Shown in pieces: positions 55,954 to 64,000 of a stretch of DNA of 64,000 nucleotides. The stretch is taken from the NCBI RefSeq assembly GCF_002850745.1, contig NZ_KZ559472.1, positions 166,313-230,312 of the forward strand, in the 5' to 3' direction. The notes below the pieces were generated by a model. The model was given only the letters and a program-made list of their open reading frames with translations, did not search any database and had not been told where the DNA came from. The stretch is from Nonomuraea indica. Lineage in GTDB: Bacteria > Actinomycetota > Actinomycetes > Streptosporangiales > Streptosporangiaceae. Position numbers and translations under genes: made by a program. Every line of letters begins with the position of its first letter. The first letter of the stretch is position 1.

Positions 55954-58139
55954 ACGGTCTCACTTTCCCGTGTCCTGGCGGCCCGCGCGAGCCGTCGCTG
56001 CGATCTGCGCCTGAGCACCCGCGTGACCACCGCGGCCAGCATCACCGTCAGCGCCGCCCCCACGATCACCAGGGCGATGCCGGTGTAGCCCGTGGTCCGG
56101 ATGGTCAGTTTGACGGGCTTGCCGTACGCCTGGCCGTCGGACGTCCTGAGCTGCACGGTCACCGTGGCGTCTCCGCTGCCGCTCGGCGAGGCCGTCAGCG
56201 GGACCTGCAGGGTGCCGCTCTGCCCGTCGCCGCCGATCACCAGCCGGTTGGACGGCAGGCGCTCCACCCGCAGCAGCCGGGGGTTGTTGGAGGTGACCTC
56301 GACGTCGACCGTGACCTCGTCGGACATGGTGTTCTTGACACTGACGGGGACCACGCCGTTGGACCCCGCCAGGGTGAGGAGCCGGTCGGGGTCGGCTCCG
56401 GTGATCGACACCTTGTTCATGATGGCCTGCACCTTGCCGTCGACCGTACGGGTCACCGCGCGCCCGGCGCGCGTCTGGTTGCGCCAGGCCGACGAGGCCA
56501 GCCGCAGGACGGCGGCGTCGAAGGAGGACACCCGCTTGTCGGTCGTGATGAGCGAGGTGAGCTGCGCCTTCTCCCAGGCGGTCTTGATCGGGTCGAGGTA
56601 CTTGCCGCCGAGCTCCTCCTTGCGGTCGGCGTCGGTGTAGGTCAGGCCGGCCCGCGGCGTCCGCGTCTTGGCGGGCTTGATCGAGTCGAGCGGGGTGAGG
56701 GTCAGCCACGGCAGGCTGCCCGCCGTCTTGAGCAGGGAGGAGACGAGCGTGGGGTTGGGGTCCCAGCGGCGTGACGGCGCCACCACGAGGGATCGCGGCC
56801 TCGTCTGGCCGGGCTCCGCCGCGATCGTCGCGGTCTCGGCGATGAAGCGCTGCCTGCTGAGCACCGTCGAGGTCGATCCGCCGGGCTCGAACGTGCGGCT
56901 CAGCCCGGCGTCGGCGACGAGCGCGGTGACGGGGCCGTTGACGGTGTCGAGCGTCGTGGCGGCGTCGGGGGTGACCGCGGGAATCGTGGCGGGCGTGCCG
57001 GCGGTGGCGGGCGTGGAGGTGGTGGTCGAGGTGGCGCTCTGGAGCGGCAGATTGGTCGCGTTGAGGAGCACCTTGCGCACCTGGGCGGAGCCCTTGCCCA
57101 CGGCGAGCGCGTCGAGCGCGTCGGCGTCGATCAGGCCGTTCGGCGGCCAGTTGACGGACGTCTGCACGCCGGGCCTGAGCAGCTCGCTCGCCTTCTGGGC
57201 GCCGAGTTCGAGAGCCCTGCCGGTCAGCGCGTCGAGTCCCTGGTGCACGAGGCCGGTGACGTCGGGGTCGGCGTACGGCGTGGCCACGACCGGCGGCGCG
57301 GCCAGGGCCGAGCGCATGTCGGCCAGCCACTGCGCCGCCTCGGCGTTGGCGGGCCTGGTCTCCTCGCCGCTCTTGGCGGTGGCGACGCGGTAGCCCTTGA
57401 CCATGGCGTTGACGTCGTCGAGCAGCGCCGGATCGACGAACCAGGTGACGGTCGGGGGCGCCGTCCTGGCGATGCGCGCCAGGTCGGCGAGCCGTCCCTT
57501 GCCGGTCAGCGCGGCGCCCAGCTTGTCGTCGGCGAAGGTGCCGTCGTCGGCGCGGTGCGGCTGGTCGATGACCGGCAGGACGACGGCCAGGCGGTTGCGC
57601 GGGAGCTTGGGCTGGGTCGGCGGCGCGTAGGTGAGGAGCGTGCGCTGCACCGCGAGCCGGGGCCAGCTCTGCTGCATGACCTCGACGGCGATGGGGTAGG
57701 CGCCGAACGAGGAGAGCAGCAACTGCGCCGGGGTGAGGGTGAACTCCCACGGCATGGAGGCTCCGGCGGCGAGCGTCGCGACGGACACGCTCGACTGGCT
57801 GGACACCTGGCCCGGGAGCGTCGCGTCGGTCTGGTCGGCGAGGTAGGTCTCGATCGCGGCCCGGTCGGGGAGCCGCTGGGACGAGTAGCGCAGCCGTACC
57901 GAAAGCTGGGAAAGGGCGGCGCCGGTGTCGTTGCGGATCGTGCCCGAGATTTTGATCACGTCGGCGCGGCTCTTGGCCCACTCGGGCGTGACGGCCGACA
58001 CCGTGAGGCTGAGCCCCTGGCGGGCGCTCGCGGCGGTGCTCGTACGGGTCGTGGCGGCAGCCGTGCCAGGCGTCGTCGCGACCATGGGCGCGAGCAACGC
58101 GGTGGACAGAACGGCGAGCAGCGTGGCCTTCCGGATCAC
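55950..58139 (-). CDS. DUF6049 family extracellular protein
   Basis: 729 residues. Signal peptide (RKATLLAVLSTALLAPMVA), a large extracytoplasmic part with a beta-rich N-terminal domain, a central region with TIM-like character (AVVLPVIDQPHRADDGTFADDKLG ... VTWFVDPALLDD ... ATPYADPDVTGLV), a C-terminal beta domain and one last membrane helix (GIALVIVGAALTVMLAAVVTRVL) with a basic cytoplasmic tail. It corresponds to Rv3909 in position (next to murJ) and is DUF6049 by actinobacterial pattern. Role unknown, perhaps polysaccharide binding with MurJ. GTG 58139 without obvious ribosome site; upstream frame excluded because the signal peptide starts here. Confidence 0.85.
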   Translation of the reverse strand: MIRKATLLAVLSTALLAPMVATTPGTAAATTRTSTAASARQGLSLTVSAVTPEWAKSRADVIKISGTIRNDTGAALSQLSVRLRYSSQRLPDRAAIETYLADQTDATLPGQVSSQSSVSVATLAAGASMPWEFTLTPAQLLLSSFGAYPIAVEVMQQSWPRLAVQRTLLTYAPPTQPKLPRNRLAVVLPVIDQPHRADDGTFADDKLGAALTGKGRLADLARIARTAPPTVTWFVDPALLDDVNAMVKGYRVATAKSGEETRPANAEAAQWLADMRSALAAPPVVATPYADPDVTGLVHQGLDALTGRALELGAQKASELLRPGVQTSVNWPPNGLIDADALDALAVGKGSAQVRKVLLNATNLPLQSATSTTTSTPATAGTPATIPAVTPDAATTLDTVNGPVTALVADAGLSRTFEPGGSTSTVLSRQRFIAETATIAAEPGQTRPRSLVVAPSRRWDPNPTLVSSLLKTAGSLPWLTLTPLDSIKPAKTRTPRAGLTYTDADRKEELGGKYLDPIKTAWEKAQLTSLITTDKRVSSFDAAVLRLASSAWRNQTRAGRAVTRTVDGKVQAIMNKVSITGADPDRLLTLAGSNGVVPVSVKNTMSDEVTVDVEVTSNNPRLLRVERLPSNRLVIGGDGQSGTLQVPLTASPSGSGDATVTVQLRTSDGQAYGKPVKLTIRTTGYTGIALVIVGAALTVMLAAVVTRVLRRRSQRRLARAARTRESETV

Positions 58140-58186
58140 GCGTCCGCCCGGGCAGGAGTACGGCGCACGCCCGCAATGGTACGGGC

Positions 58187-58708
58187 TCAGTGCCGCGACG
58201 CGACCGCCACGCGGGGTCCTTCGGGGCGCGGGATCGTCAGGTCCACGGTCTTGCCGGGGAGGACGGACAGCAGGTCGAGGGCACGGATGCGGAGCGCGGT
58301 GTGTCGTTCGCCGGTGGCCGTGAAGATCGGCTCGGTGTCGGGCCGGAGGCGGTCGTCGATCAGGATCCTGAGCCCGGCGGGCAGCAGGAGCGGGCAGACC
58401 AGGCCGGCGGCGTAGTCGGTGGCGGCGTTGACCGTGAAGGCGGAGGCCGGGCGTACCCGGCGCACGCCCAGGAGTCCCCCCACGACGCCGGGCAGCGGCG
58501 GCGCCGCCACGGAGGAGACGACGGCGACGACCTCCTCCTCCATCCGCGTGGCGACCTCGAACGTCGTCACGGCCACGCACCTGCCGGGGGGTGCGGAGAC
58601 GGCCCCGGGCAGTTCGTCCGCGCCTGTGATGGGACGGGGAAGGCGTACGATCTCATGGTGGACCTGGTGTGCGAGGAGCCAGCGGTGGATCGCGAGGGCG
58701 TCCTTCAT
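58187..58708 (-). CDS. YbaK/EbsC-type aminoacyl-tRNA deacylase
   Basis: 173 residues. The YbaK domain starts DALAIHRWLLAHQVHHEIVRLPRPI, and has the pocket around ATDYAAGLVCPLLLPAGLRILIDDRL and a GERHTALRI segment. This family hydrolyses mischarged tRNA (for example Cys-tRNA-Pro). AAGGAG lies seven bases before ATG 58708. It is divergent from the CCA-adding enzyme gene (107 bp), linking two tRNA quality genes. Confidence 0.85.
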   Translation of the reverse strand: MKDALAIHRWLLAHQVHHEIVRLPRPITGADELPGAVSAPPGRCVAVTTFEVATRMEEEVVAVVSSVAAPPLPGVVGGLLGVRRVRPASAFTVNAATDYAAGLVCPLLLPAGLRILIDDRLRPDTEPIFTATGERHTALRIRALDLLSVLPGKTVDLTIPRPEGPRVAVASRH

Positions 58709-58814
58709 AACACGCTCCTTCGTTCCTTGGCCCCCGACGGTCCTGTTGACCGACGGTAACCCGGACCTCAGGTGGCCCGGGGGATATGTTCCGGAATCGA
58801 AGGACCTACCCAGC

Positions 58815-60257
58815 TTGTCCGATTCAAATCTGACCGACAACCAGCAGCGGGCCATGACTGACCTGTTCCGAAAGATCGCCCCGGTGGCCGACGAGCTCGG
58901 CCGGCTCTTCGCCGACCACGGCCACGAGCTCGCCCTCGTCGGCGGCCCCGTGCGCGACATCCTCCTCGGCCGCGTCGGCAACGACCTCGACCTGACGACC
59001 GACGCCCACCCCGAGCGGGTCCTCGAACTCGTCCGCGACTGGGCCGACTCGGTGTGGACGATAGGCATCGACTTCGGCACGGTCGGGGTGCGCAAGGGAA
59101 GCTGGCAGATCGAGATCACCACCTACCGGAGCGAGTCCTACGACCCCAAGTCGCGCAAGCCCGAGGTGATGTACGGCGAGACGCTGGAGGCCGACCTGGA
59201 ACGGCGCGACTTCGCGGTCAACGCGATGGCCGTGCGCCTGCCCGGACACGAGTTCGCCGACCCCTACGGCGGCCTGCAGGACCTCGCGGCCCGGCGGCTG
59301 CGCACGCCCGGCACCCCCGAGCAGTCCTTCGGCGACGACCCCCTCCGCATGCTGCGCGCCGCCCGGTTCGCCTCCCAGCTCGGGTTCTCGGTGGACCCGG
59401 CCGTGGTCGACGCGATGACCGCGATGGCCGAGCGCATCGAGATCGTCTCGGCCGAGCGCATCCGCGACGAGCTCGACAAGCTGGTCTGCGGCGCCAACCC
59501 CCGCGAGGGCCTGAGCCTGCTCGTCGACACCGGCCTGGCCGCCCACGTGCTGCCCGAGCTGCCCAAGCTGCGCCTGGAGATCGACGAGCACCACCGGCAC
59601 AAGGACGTCTACGAGCACACCCTGACCGTGCTCGACCAGGCCATCGCCCAGGAGGAGGACGGCACCGCCGACCGGGTCCTGCGCTGGGCCGCGCTCATGC
59701 ACGACATCGGCAAGCCCAAGACGCGGCGGCACGAGCCGGGCGGGCGCGTCTCCTTCCACCACCACGAGGTGGTCGGCGCCCAGATGACCAAGAAGCGCAT
59801 GACGGAGCTGCGCTTCCCCAAGGACGTCGTGGCCGACGTGTCACGGCTGGTGGAGCTCCACCTGCGCTTCCACGGCTACGGCACGGGCGAGTGGACCGAC
59901 AGCGCGGTGCGCCGCTACGTGCGCGACGCCGGCCACCTGCTCAGCCGCCTGCACAAGCTCACCCGGGCCGACTGCACGACCCGCAACAAGCGCAAGGCCG
60001 CCGCCCTGTCGCGCACGTACGACCAGCTGGAGCAGCGCATCGCCCGGCTGGCCGACGAGGAGGAGCTGGCCAAGATCCGGCCGGAGCTCGACGGCAACGA
60101 CATCCAGCGGATCCTCGGCGTCGGGCCGGGCCCCGTCGTCGGCAAGGCGTACAAGTTCCTGCTCGACCTGCGCCTCGACAAGGGCGTCATCGGCAAGGAG
60201 GCCGCCACGGAGGCGCTGCTCGACTGGGCCCGCGACAACGGCGTCCCGGTCGCCTGA
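58815..60257 (+). CDS. CCA tRNA nucleotidyltransferase
   Basis: 480 residues from TTG (ATG 58854 is an alternative; the family's N-terminal QQRAMTDLFRKIAPVADEL favours TTG). The nucleotidyltransferase core: HELALVGGPVRDILLGRVGNDLDLTTDA (catalytic Asp pair in DLD), RRDFAVNAMAV, DPLRMLRAARFASQLGFSV. A C-terminal HD domain (about 280-380) has HKDVYEHTLTVLDQA and ALMHDIGKPKTRR. It adds or repairs CCA ends of tRNAs, needed here because tRNA-Ile lacks encoded CCA. In mycobacteria it is PcnA (Rv3907c), in the same neighbourhood. Confidence 0.97.
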   Translation: MSDSNLTDNQQRAMTDLFRKIAPVADELGRLFADHGHELALVGGPVRDILLGRVGNDLDLTTDAHPERVLELVRDWADSVWTIGIDFGTVGVRKGSWQIEITTYRSESYDPKSRKPEVMYGETLEADLERRDFAVNAMAVRLPGHEFADPYGGLQDLAARRLRTPGTPEQSFGDDPLRMLRAARFASQLGFSVDPAVVDAMTAMAERIEIVSAERIRDELDKLVCGANPREGLSLLVDTGLAAHVLPELPKLRLEIDEHHRHKDVYEHTLTVLDQAIAQEEDGTADRVLRWAALMHDIGKPKTRRHEPGGRVSFHHHEVVGAQMTKKRMTELRFPKDVVADVSRLVELHLRFHGYGTGEWTDSAVRRYVRDAGHLLSRLHKLTRADCTTRNKRKAAALSRTYDQLEQRIARLADEEELAKIRPELDGNDIQRILGVGPGPVVGKAYKFLLDLRLDKGVIGKEAATEALLDWARDNGVPVA

Positions 60258-60314
60258 CAGGCGGCCGGCGCCCCGATCCTCGGGCCCGGCGCCGCGAGTG
60301 CCCGGGAGGGCGGG

Positions 60315-61598
60315 TCAGGCCGAGGGCACCGAGGGCTTGGCGATCATCCGGTAGGCCAGCGCGGCCACCGGGTAGCCCACCGCGATGATCGCCACGGCCG
60401 GGTAGGACTTGCCGTCGGCCGGCAGGATCGCCGCCGCGACCGCCGCCGCGAGCACGTACATGCCGTTGAACAGCATGTCGTAGATCGAGAAGGCCCGGCC
60501 CAGGTAGGCGTCCTCGACGTCGCGCTGCACGGTGGTGTCGGCGCAGATCTTCACGCTCTGCCCGGCGACCCCCAGCACGAAGCCCGCCGCGGGCAGCCCC
60601 CACTCCTGGAACGGCATCACCAGCACGCCGGTCAGCACGCCGGCCGAGACGAGCGCCATCGGCACCCAGCGCTCGATCGTGAACCGCTCCGTGGCCCAGG
60701 GCGTCACGAGCACCGCGAGGAAGTAGCCGACCCCGGAGGTGGCCACCACCACGCCGATCCCGCGCAGCGCCGCGTCGGCGTCGCCGTCGGTGAAGTAGTA
60801 GCGGTAGAGGAGGATGCCCAGGGCCGTCGCCATGCCGTACAGGAACCGGTGCGCGGCCATCGCGCCCATCGTGGCGGCGGCGACACGGTGGCCGGCCAGG
60901 TGCCTGGCGCCGTCGAGCAGGCCGGCCACCACGTTGCGCACCGCCTCGCGGGCCTGCGGCCGGTCGGGGTCGTGGGACGGGCCGAGCAGCGAACGCTCCA
61001 TCGTGCGGGCGATCAGCGCGCTCAGGCCGAACACCACGCCTGAGATGACGAGCAGCAGCGCCGTGCCCGAGTCGCCGCCGCCGAACACCTCGCGCAGCGC
61101 GAACCCGAGGCCCACCCCCACGAACGTCACCACCGTGCCCGAGGTCGGCGTGACCGCGTTGGCGGCCATCAACCGGTCGGCCGGCACCACGTGCGGCAGC
61201 GAGGCGCCCAGCGCGGCCAGGAAGAACCTGTTGACCCCCAGCACGCCGAGCGCGGCGCCGTAGAACAGCGCGTCGGGCGTGTCGGCCGCCACGAGCGCGG
61301 CGGCCACGAGCAGCAGCGTGCCGCGCACGACCGGCGCGATCACCAGGATCTGCCGCCGCGACCAGCGGTCGATGAACACCCCGACGAACGGGCCCAGCAC
61401 GCTGTAGGGCAGCAGCAGCACGGCCAGCCCGGTCGCCACCGCGAGGGCGGTCGTCTGCTGCTCGGGGCTGAAGAACGCGAACCCCGTCACACCGAACTGG
61501 AAGATCCCGTCGGAGAACTGGGACACCAGCCGGGTGCCGAACAGCCGGCGGAAGTCCCGGCCTTGCAGGACAACGCGGAGATCGGCGACGAACGACAC
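60315..61598 (-). CDS. MFS transporter
   Basis: 427 residues, twelve predicted helices (first at about 35-55). N-terminus SFVADLRVVLQGRDFRRLFGTRLVSQFSDGIFQFG and the motif VFIDRWSRRQILV (MFS loop 2-3, G-x3-D-R-x-G-R-R type) fix it as major facilitator of the macrolide-efflux-like group (MefA/MFS_3). Substrate unknown. The GTG start is leaderless-like: TAGGCT ends six bases before it. It is convergent with the CCA enzyme. Confidence 0.92.
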   Translation of the reverse strand: MSFVADLRVVLQGRDFRRLFGTRLVSQFSDGIFQFGVTGFAFFSPEQQTTALAVATGLAVLLLPYSVLGPFVGVFIDRWSRRQILVIAPVVRGTLLLVAAALVAADTPDALFYGAALGVLGVNRFFLAALGASLPHVVPADRLMAANAVTPTSGTVVTFVGVGLGFALREVFGGGDSGTALLLVISGVVFGLSALIARTMERSLLGPSHDPDRPQAREAVRNVVAGLLDGARHLAGHRVAAATMGAMAAHRFLYGMATALGILLYRYYFTDGDADAALRGIGVVVATSGVGYFLAVLVTPWATERFTIERWVPMALVSAGVLTGVLVMPFQEWGLPAAGFVLGVAGQSVKICADTTVQRDVEDAYLGRAFSIYDMLFNGMYVLAAAVAAAILPADGKSYPAVAIIAVGYPVAALAYRMIAKPSVPSA

Positions 61599-61738
61599 GC
61601 AGTCAGCCTAGCCGGGCGTCCGGGCGCGGGGCCCGCCCCGAGGCCGGCGCCGGGCGGGAACCGGGCAGGGGAGAGGTTGGCGCCGCAGGTTGCCGATCGG
61701 GGCCCTGAGCACCTACATGATCACGTACGCTTCGAAGC

Positions 61739-62323
61739 GTGACGTCTGATGAACTCGTGGTACTCGTCGACGACGACGGCCACGCGATCGGCACCGCGCC
61801 CAAGGCATCGGTGCACGGTCAGGAGACTCCGCTCCACCTGGCGTTCTCCAGCTATGTCTTCGACCGCGACGGGCGCGTCCTGCTGACCAGGCGGGCCGCC
61901 CACAAGGTCACCTGGCCCGGCGTGCTCACCAACAGCTGCTGCGGCCACCCGCTGCCCGGCGAGCCGCTCGACCACGCGGTCAGCCGCCGGCTCTCCTACG
62001 AGCTGGGCCTGCCGCCGGCTCCCACCGACCTGATCCTGCCGACCTTCGCCTACCGCGCGGTCATGGGCAACGGCATCGTCGAGCACGAGCTGTGCCCCGT
62101 CTACCGCGTCATCGTGGAGGCCCCGGCGGTGCCCAACCCGGAGGAGGTGGGGGAGGCGCTGTGGATGCCGTGGAAGGAGTTCGCCGACGGGGTGCTCAGC
62201 GGTGAGCTGGCCATCTCGCCGTGGTGCGCGGAGCAGGTGCCGCTCCTCGTGGCGCTGGGCCCCGACCCCATGGACTGGGCCCCGGCCCGGACGTCGGACC
62301 TGCCGCCGGCCGCCCGCGCCTGA
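61739..62323 (+). CDS. idi: Isopentenyl-diphosphate delta-isomerase, type I
   Basis: 194 residues. Catalytic Cys68 in TNSCCGHP and Glu117 in EHELCPVY, near-identical to E. coli IDI positions. Nudix fold with metal ligands around HLAFSSYVFD. It interconverts IPP and DMAPP for isoprenoids such as the lipid carrier undecaprenyl phosphate. The GTG start has TACGCT seven bases before, so probably leaderless. It is convergent with ino1 and separated by a hairpin. Confidence 0.97.
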   Translation: MTSDELVVLVDDDGHAIGTAPKASVHGQETPLHLAFSSYVFDRDGRVLLTRRAAHKVTWPGVLTNSCCGHPLPGEPLDHAVSRRLSYELGLPPAPTDLILPTFAYRAVMGNGIVEHELCPVYRVIVEAPAVPNPEEVGEALWMPWKEFADGVLSGELAISPWCAEQVPLLVALGPDPMDWAPARTSDLPPAARA

Positions 62324-62335
62324 CCGGCACGCCGG

Positions 62336-62360
62336 ACCGGCCCCCGGGGAGGGGGCCGGT
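62336..62360. terminator. Hairpin between idi and ino1
   Basis: A perfect 10-bp stem (ACCGGCCCCC with GGGGGCCGGT) and GGGGA loop, between convergent gene ends. No T tract. Confidence 0.75.
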
Positions 62361-62392
62361 CGCGGGAGGGAGCCGTCGCGGGCGGGAGCCGG

Positions 62393-63472
62393 TCAGCGCT
62401 CGACTTCGCCGCGGATGAACTTCTCCACGTACTCGCGGGCCTCGTCGTCGGAGTGCTGGACGGGCGGCGACTTCATGAAGTAGGACGACGCGCTGAGGAT
62501 CGGGCCGCCGACGCCCCGGTCGAGGGCGATCTTGGCGGCGCGGACGGCGTCGATGATGATGCCGGCCGAGTTGGGCGAGTCCCACACCTCGAGCTTGTAC
62601 TCCAGGTTGAGCGGGGTGTCGCCGAACGAGCGCCCCTCCAGGCGGACGTAGGCCCACTTGCGGTCGTCGAGCCACGGCACGTGGTCCGACGGGCCGATGT
62701 GCACGTCGGCCTTGCGCATCTCGTGCGGGATCTGCGAGGTGACCGACTGCGTCTTGGAGATCTTCTTCGACTGGAGGCGGGTGCGCTCCAGCATGTTCAT
62801 GAAGTCCATGTTGCCGCCGAAGTTGAGCTGGTAGGTGCGCAGCAGCTCCACCCCGCGGTCCTCGAACAGCTTGGCCAGCACGCGGTGCGTGATCGTGGCG
62901 CCGACCTGCGACTTGATGTCGTCGCCGACGATCGGCACGCCGGCCTCGGTGAACTTCTCGGCCCACTCGGGGTCGGAGGCGATGAAGACCGGCAGCGCGT
63001 TGACGAACGCCACCTTGGCGTCGATGGCGCACTGGGCGTAGAAGCGGTCGGCCTCCTCCGAGCCCACCGGCAGGTAGGAGACGAGGACGTCGGCGCCGCT
63101 CTCGCGCAGCACCTTGACGACGTCGACGGGCTGCTCGTCGGACTCCTCGATGATCTCGCGGTAGTACTCGCCCAGACCGTCGAAGGTGTGTCCGCGCTGG
63201 ACGGTCACCCCGGTCGGCGGCACATCGGTGATCTTGATGGTGTTGTTCTCGCTGGCGACGATCGCCTCCGAGAGGTCACGGCCGACCTTCTTGGCGTCCA
63301 CGTCGAAGGCGGCGACGAACTCGACGTCCCCCACGTGGTAGTCACCGAACCGCACGTGCATCAGGCCCGGCACCCGTACGTCCGGGTCGGCGTCCTTGTA
63401 GTAGTGCACGCCCTGGACCAGCGACGCCGCGCAGTTGCCGACACCGACAATGGCCACGCGAACCGAACCCAT
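62393..63472 (-). CDS. ino1: Inositol-3-phosphate synthase
   Basis: 359 residues from ATG with AAGGGAG nine bases before. NAD site [48 protein letters not shown] and SKTQSV regions are the MIPS signature. It turns glucose-6-phosphate into myo-inositol-1-phosphate for mycothiol and phosphatidylinositol synthesis. A PadR regulator gene ends 13 bp upstream, the order of mycobacterial Rv0047c-Rv0046c, so they are probably one operon. Confidence 0.97.
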   Translation of the reverse strand: MGSVRVAIVGVGNCAASLVQGVHYYKDADPDVRVPGLMHVRFGDYHVGDVEFVAAFDVDAKKVGRDLSEAIVASENNTIKITDVPPTGVTVQRGHTFDGLGEYYREIIEESDEQPVDVVKVLRESGADVLVSYLPVGSEEADRFYAQCAIDAKVAFVNALPVFIASDPEWAEKFTEAGVPIVGDDIKSQVGATITHRVLAKLFEDRGVELLRTYQLNFGGNMDFMNMLERTRLQSKKISKTQSVTSQIPHEMRKADVHIGPSDHVPWLDDRKWAYVRLEGRSFGDTPLNLEYKLEVWDSPNSAGIIIDAVRAAKIALDRGVGGPILSASSYFMKSPPVQHSDDEAREYVEKFIRGEVER

Positions 63473-63485
63473 CGCACTAGCTCCC

Positions 63486-64000
63486 TTACTCATCAGTTGA
63501 CGTGGTCTCTTGCTCGGGCTCTTGCGAGGCCCGTCTCTCCGTCGCGATCAGCTCGTTCAGCCAACGCACCTCGCGTTCGACCGATTCGAGACCGTGACGC
63601 TGCAGCTCGAGCGTGTAGCTGTCGAGGCGCTCCCGGGTGCGCGCCAGCGCGGTGCGCACGCTGTCGAGCCGCTCTTCCAGACGGCTGCGGCGGCCTTCGA
63701 GGATGCGCAGGCGCACCTCTGCCTCCGTGTGCCTGAAGAACGCGAAGTGGACGCCGAAGCTCTCGTCCTCCCAGGCCGACGGCCCGGCCTGGGTGAGCAG
63801 CTCCTGCAGGCGCTCCTTGCCTTCGGCGGTCAGCTTGTAGACGATCTTCGATCGGCCGCCGACGATCGTCGTGGGAGCCGGCTGTTCCTCGGCGATGAGG
63901 CCCTGCGCGAGCAGGGACCGCAGACAGGGATACAGCGACCCGTACGAGAACGCGCGGAACATCCCCAGCAGGGCGTTGAGCCGTTTGCGCAGCTCGTAGC
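63486..64000 (-). CDS. PadR-family regulator, N-terminus outside window
   Basis: About 171 residues are visible; the frame continues past base 64000. The winged helix part ([38 protein letters not shown], then [16 protein letters not shown]) is the PadR DNA-binding domain without its first helix; a C-terminal coiled coil ([34 protein letters not shown]) makes the dimer. Like Rv0047c it probably controls ino1, which starts 13 bp after its stop. An internal ATG at 63962 is not the true start because the fold begins earlier. Confidence 0.93.
   Translation of the reverse strand, partial: YELRKRLNALLGMFRAFSYGSLYPCLRSLLAQGLIAEEQPAPTTIVGGRSKIVYKLTAEGKERLQELLTQAGPSAWEDESFGVHFAFFRHTEAEVRLRILEGRRSRLEERLDSVRTALARTRERLDSYTLELQRHGLESVEREVRWLNELIATERRASQEPEQETTSTDE

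Overview
This is a high-GC actinobacterial chromosome segment that spans the replication origin. The gene order gyrA-gyrB-DUF721-recF-gnd-dnaN-[oriC]-dnaA-rpmH-rnpA-yidD-yidC-jag-rsmG-parA-parB is the classic actinobacterial origin block. The style (very high GC, GTG/TTG starts, leaderless promoters with TAnnnT boxes, a PF04672 methyltransferase, DUF6049, DUF6223, DUF3566) suggests a Streptosporangiales-type or related filamentous actinomycete. This is inference from content; genus cannot be fixed from the sequence alone.

Left accessory arm (1-23.4 kb). It starts with a SWIM zinc-finger gene coupled to an unknown gene cut by the window edge, followed by a DPP-IV-type S9 peptidase, an NmrA-like reductase divergent from an AraC regulator, a small WXG100-like gene coupled to a helical/NlpC-P60 fusion, an orphan LanC-like protein with a Cys-Cys-Gly zinc motif, a DUF305 lipoprotein, a PPOX flavoprotein, a PF04672 methyltransferase, DUF6223 and a two-component system. 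From 14.3 to 17.3 kb lies a compact stress island: DUF1876, an integrase-N-domain-only protein, a PPOX protein, a two-TM protein and a tandem universal stress protein. Its promoters carry repeated DosR/DevR-like palindromes. Then come a YihY-type membrane protein, a TPR protein, a gene broken by a one-base frameshift, a DUF4240 gene, and a decayed integrated element (integrase 3' remnant, a 43-nt copy of the tRNA-Ile 3' half, small genes) downstream of tRNA-Ile.

Origin core (23.4-43 kb). tRNA-Ile, DUF3566, gyrA, gyrB, DUF721, recF, gnd and dnaN lie on the minus strand. oriC sits between dnaN and dnaA with many DnaA boxes; further boxes occur upstream of dnaA, inside dnaA and inside recF. Rightward genes rpmH to parB build the ribosome, membrane insertion, rRNA methylation and chromosome segregation set. 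Four parS sites are visible (one inside parA, three beyond parB), the last three flanking three 7-bp-period microsatellites.

Right arm (43-64 kb). Threonine aldolase, a D-Ala-D-Ala ligase homologue, a PLP aminotransferase, two GNAT acetyltransferases and a TetR regulator are followed by a long minus-strand cell-envelope operon (DUF6049 -> murJ -> pseudokinase -> sigM -> anti-sigma -> trxB -> trxA). This matches the mycobacterial Rv3909-trxC neighbourhood, but the kinase domain is separate from MurJ. The end holds a YbaK-like deacylase, CCA-adding enzyme, an MFS transporter, IPP isomerase, and ino1 with a PadR regulator cut by the window edge.

A recurrent feature is about a dozen different short tandem-repeat arrays (7 to 57 bp units), nearly all in intergenic DNA.
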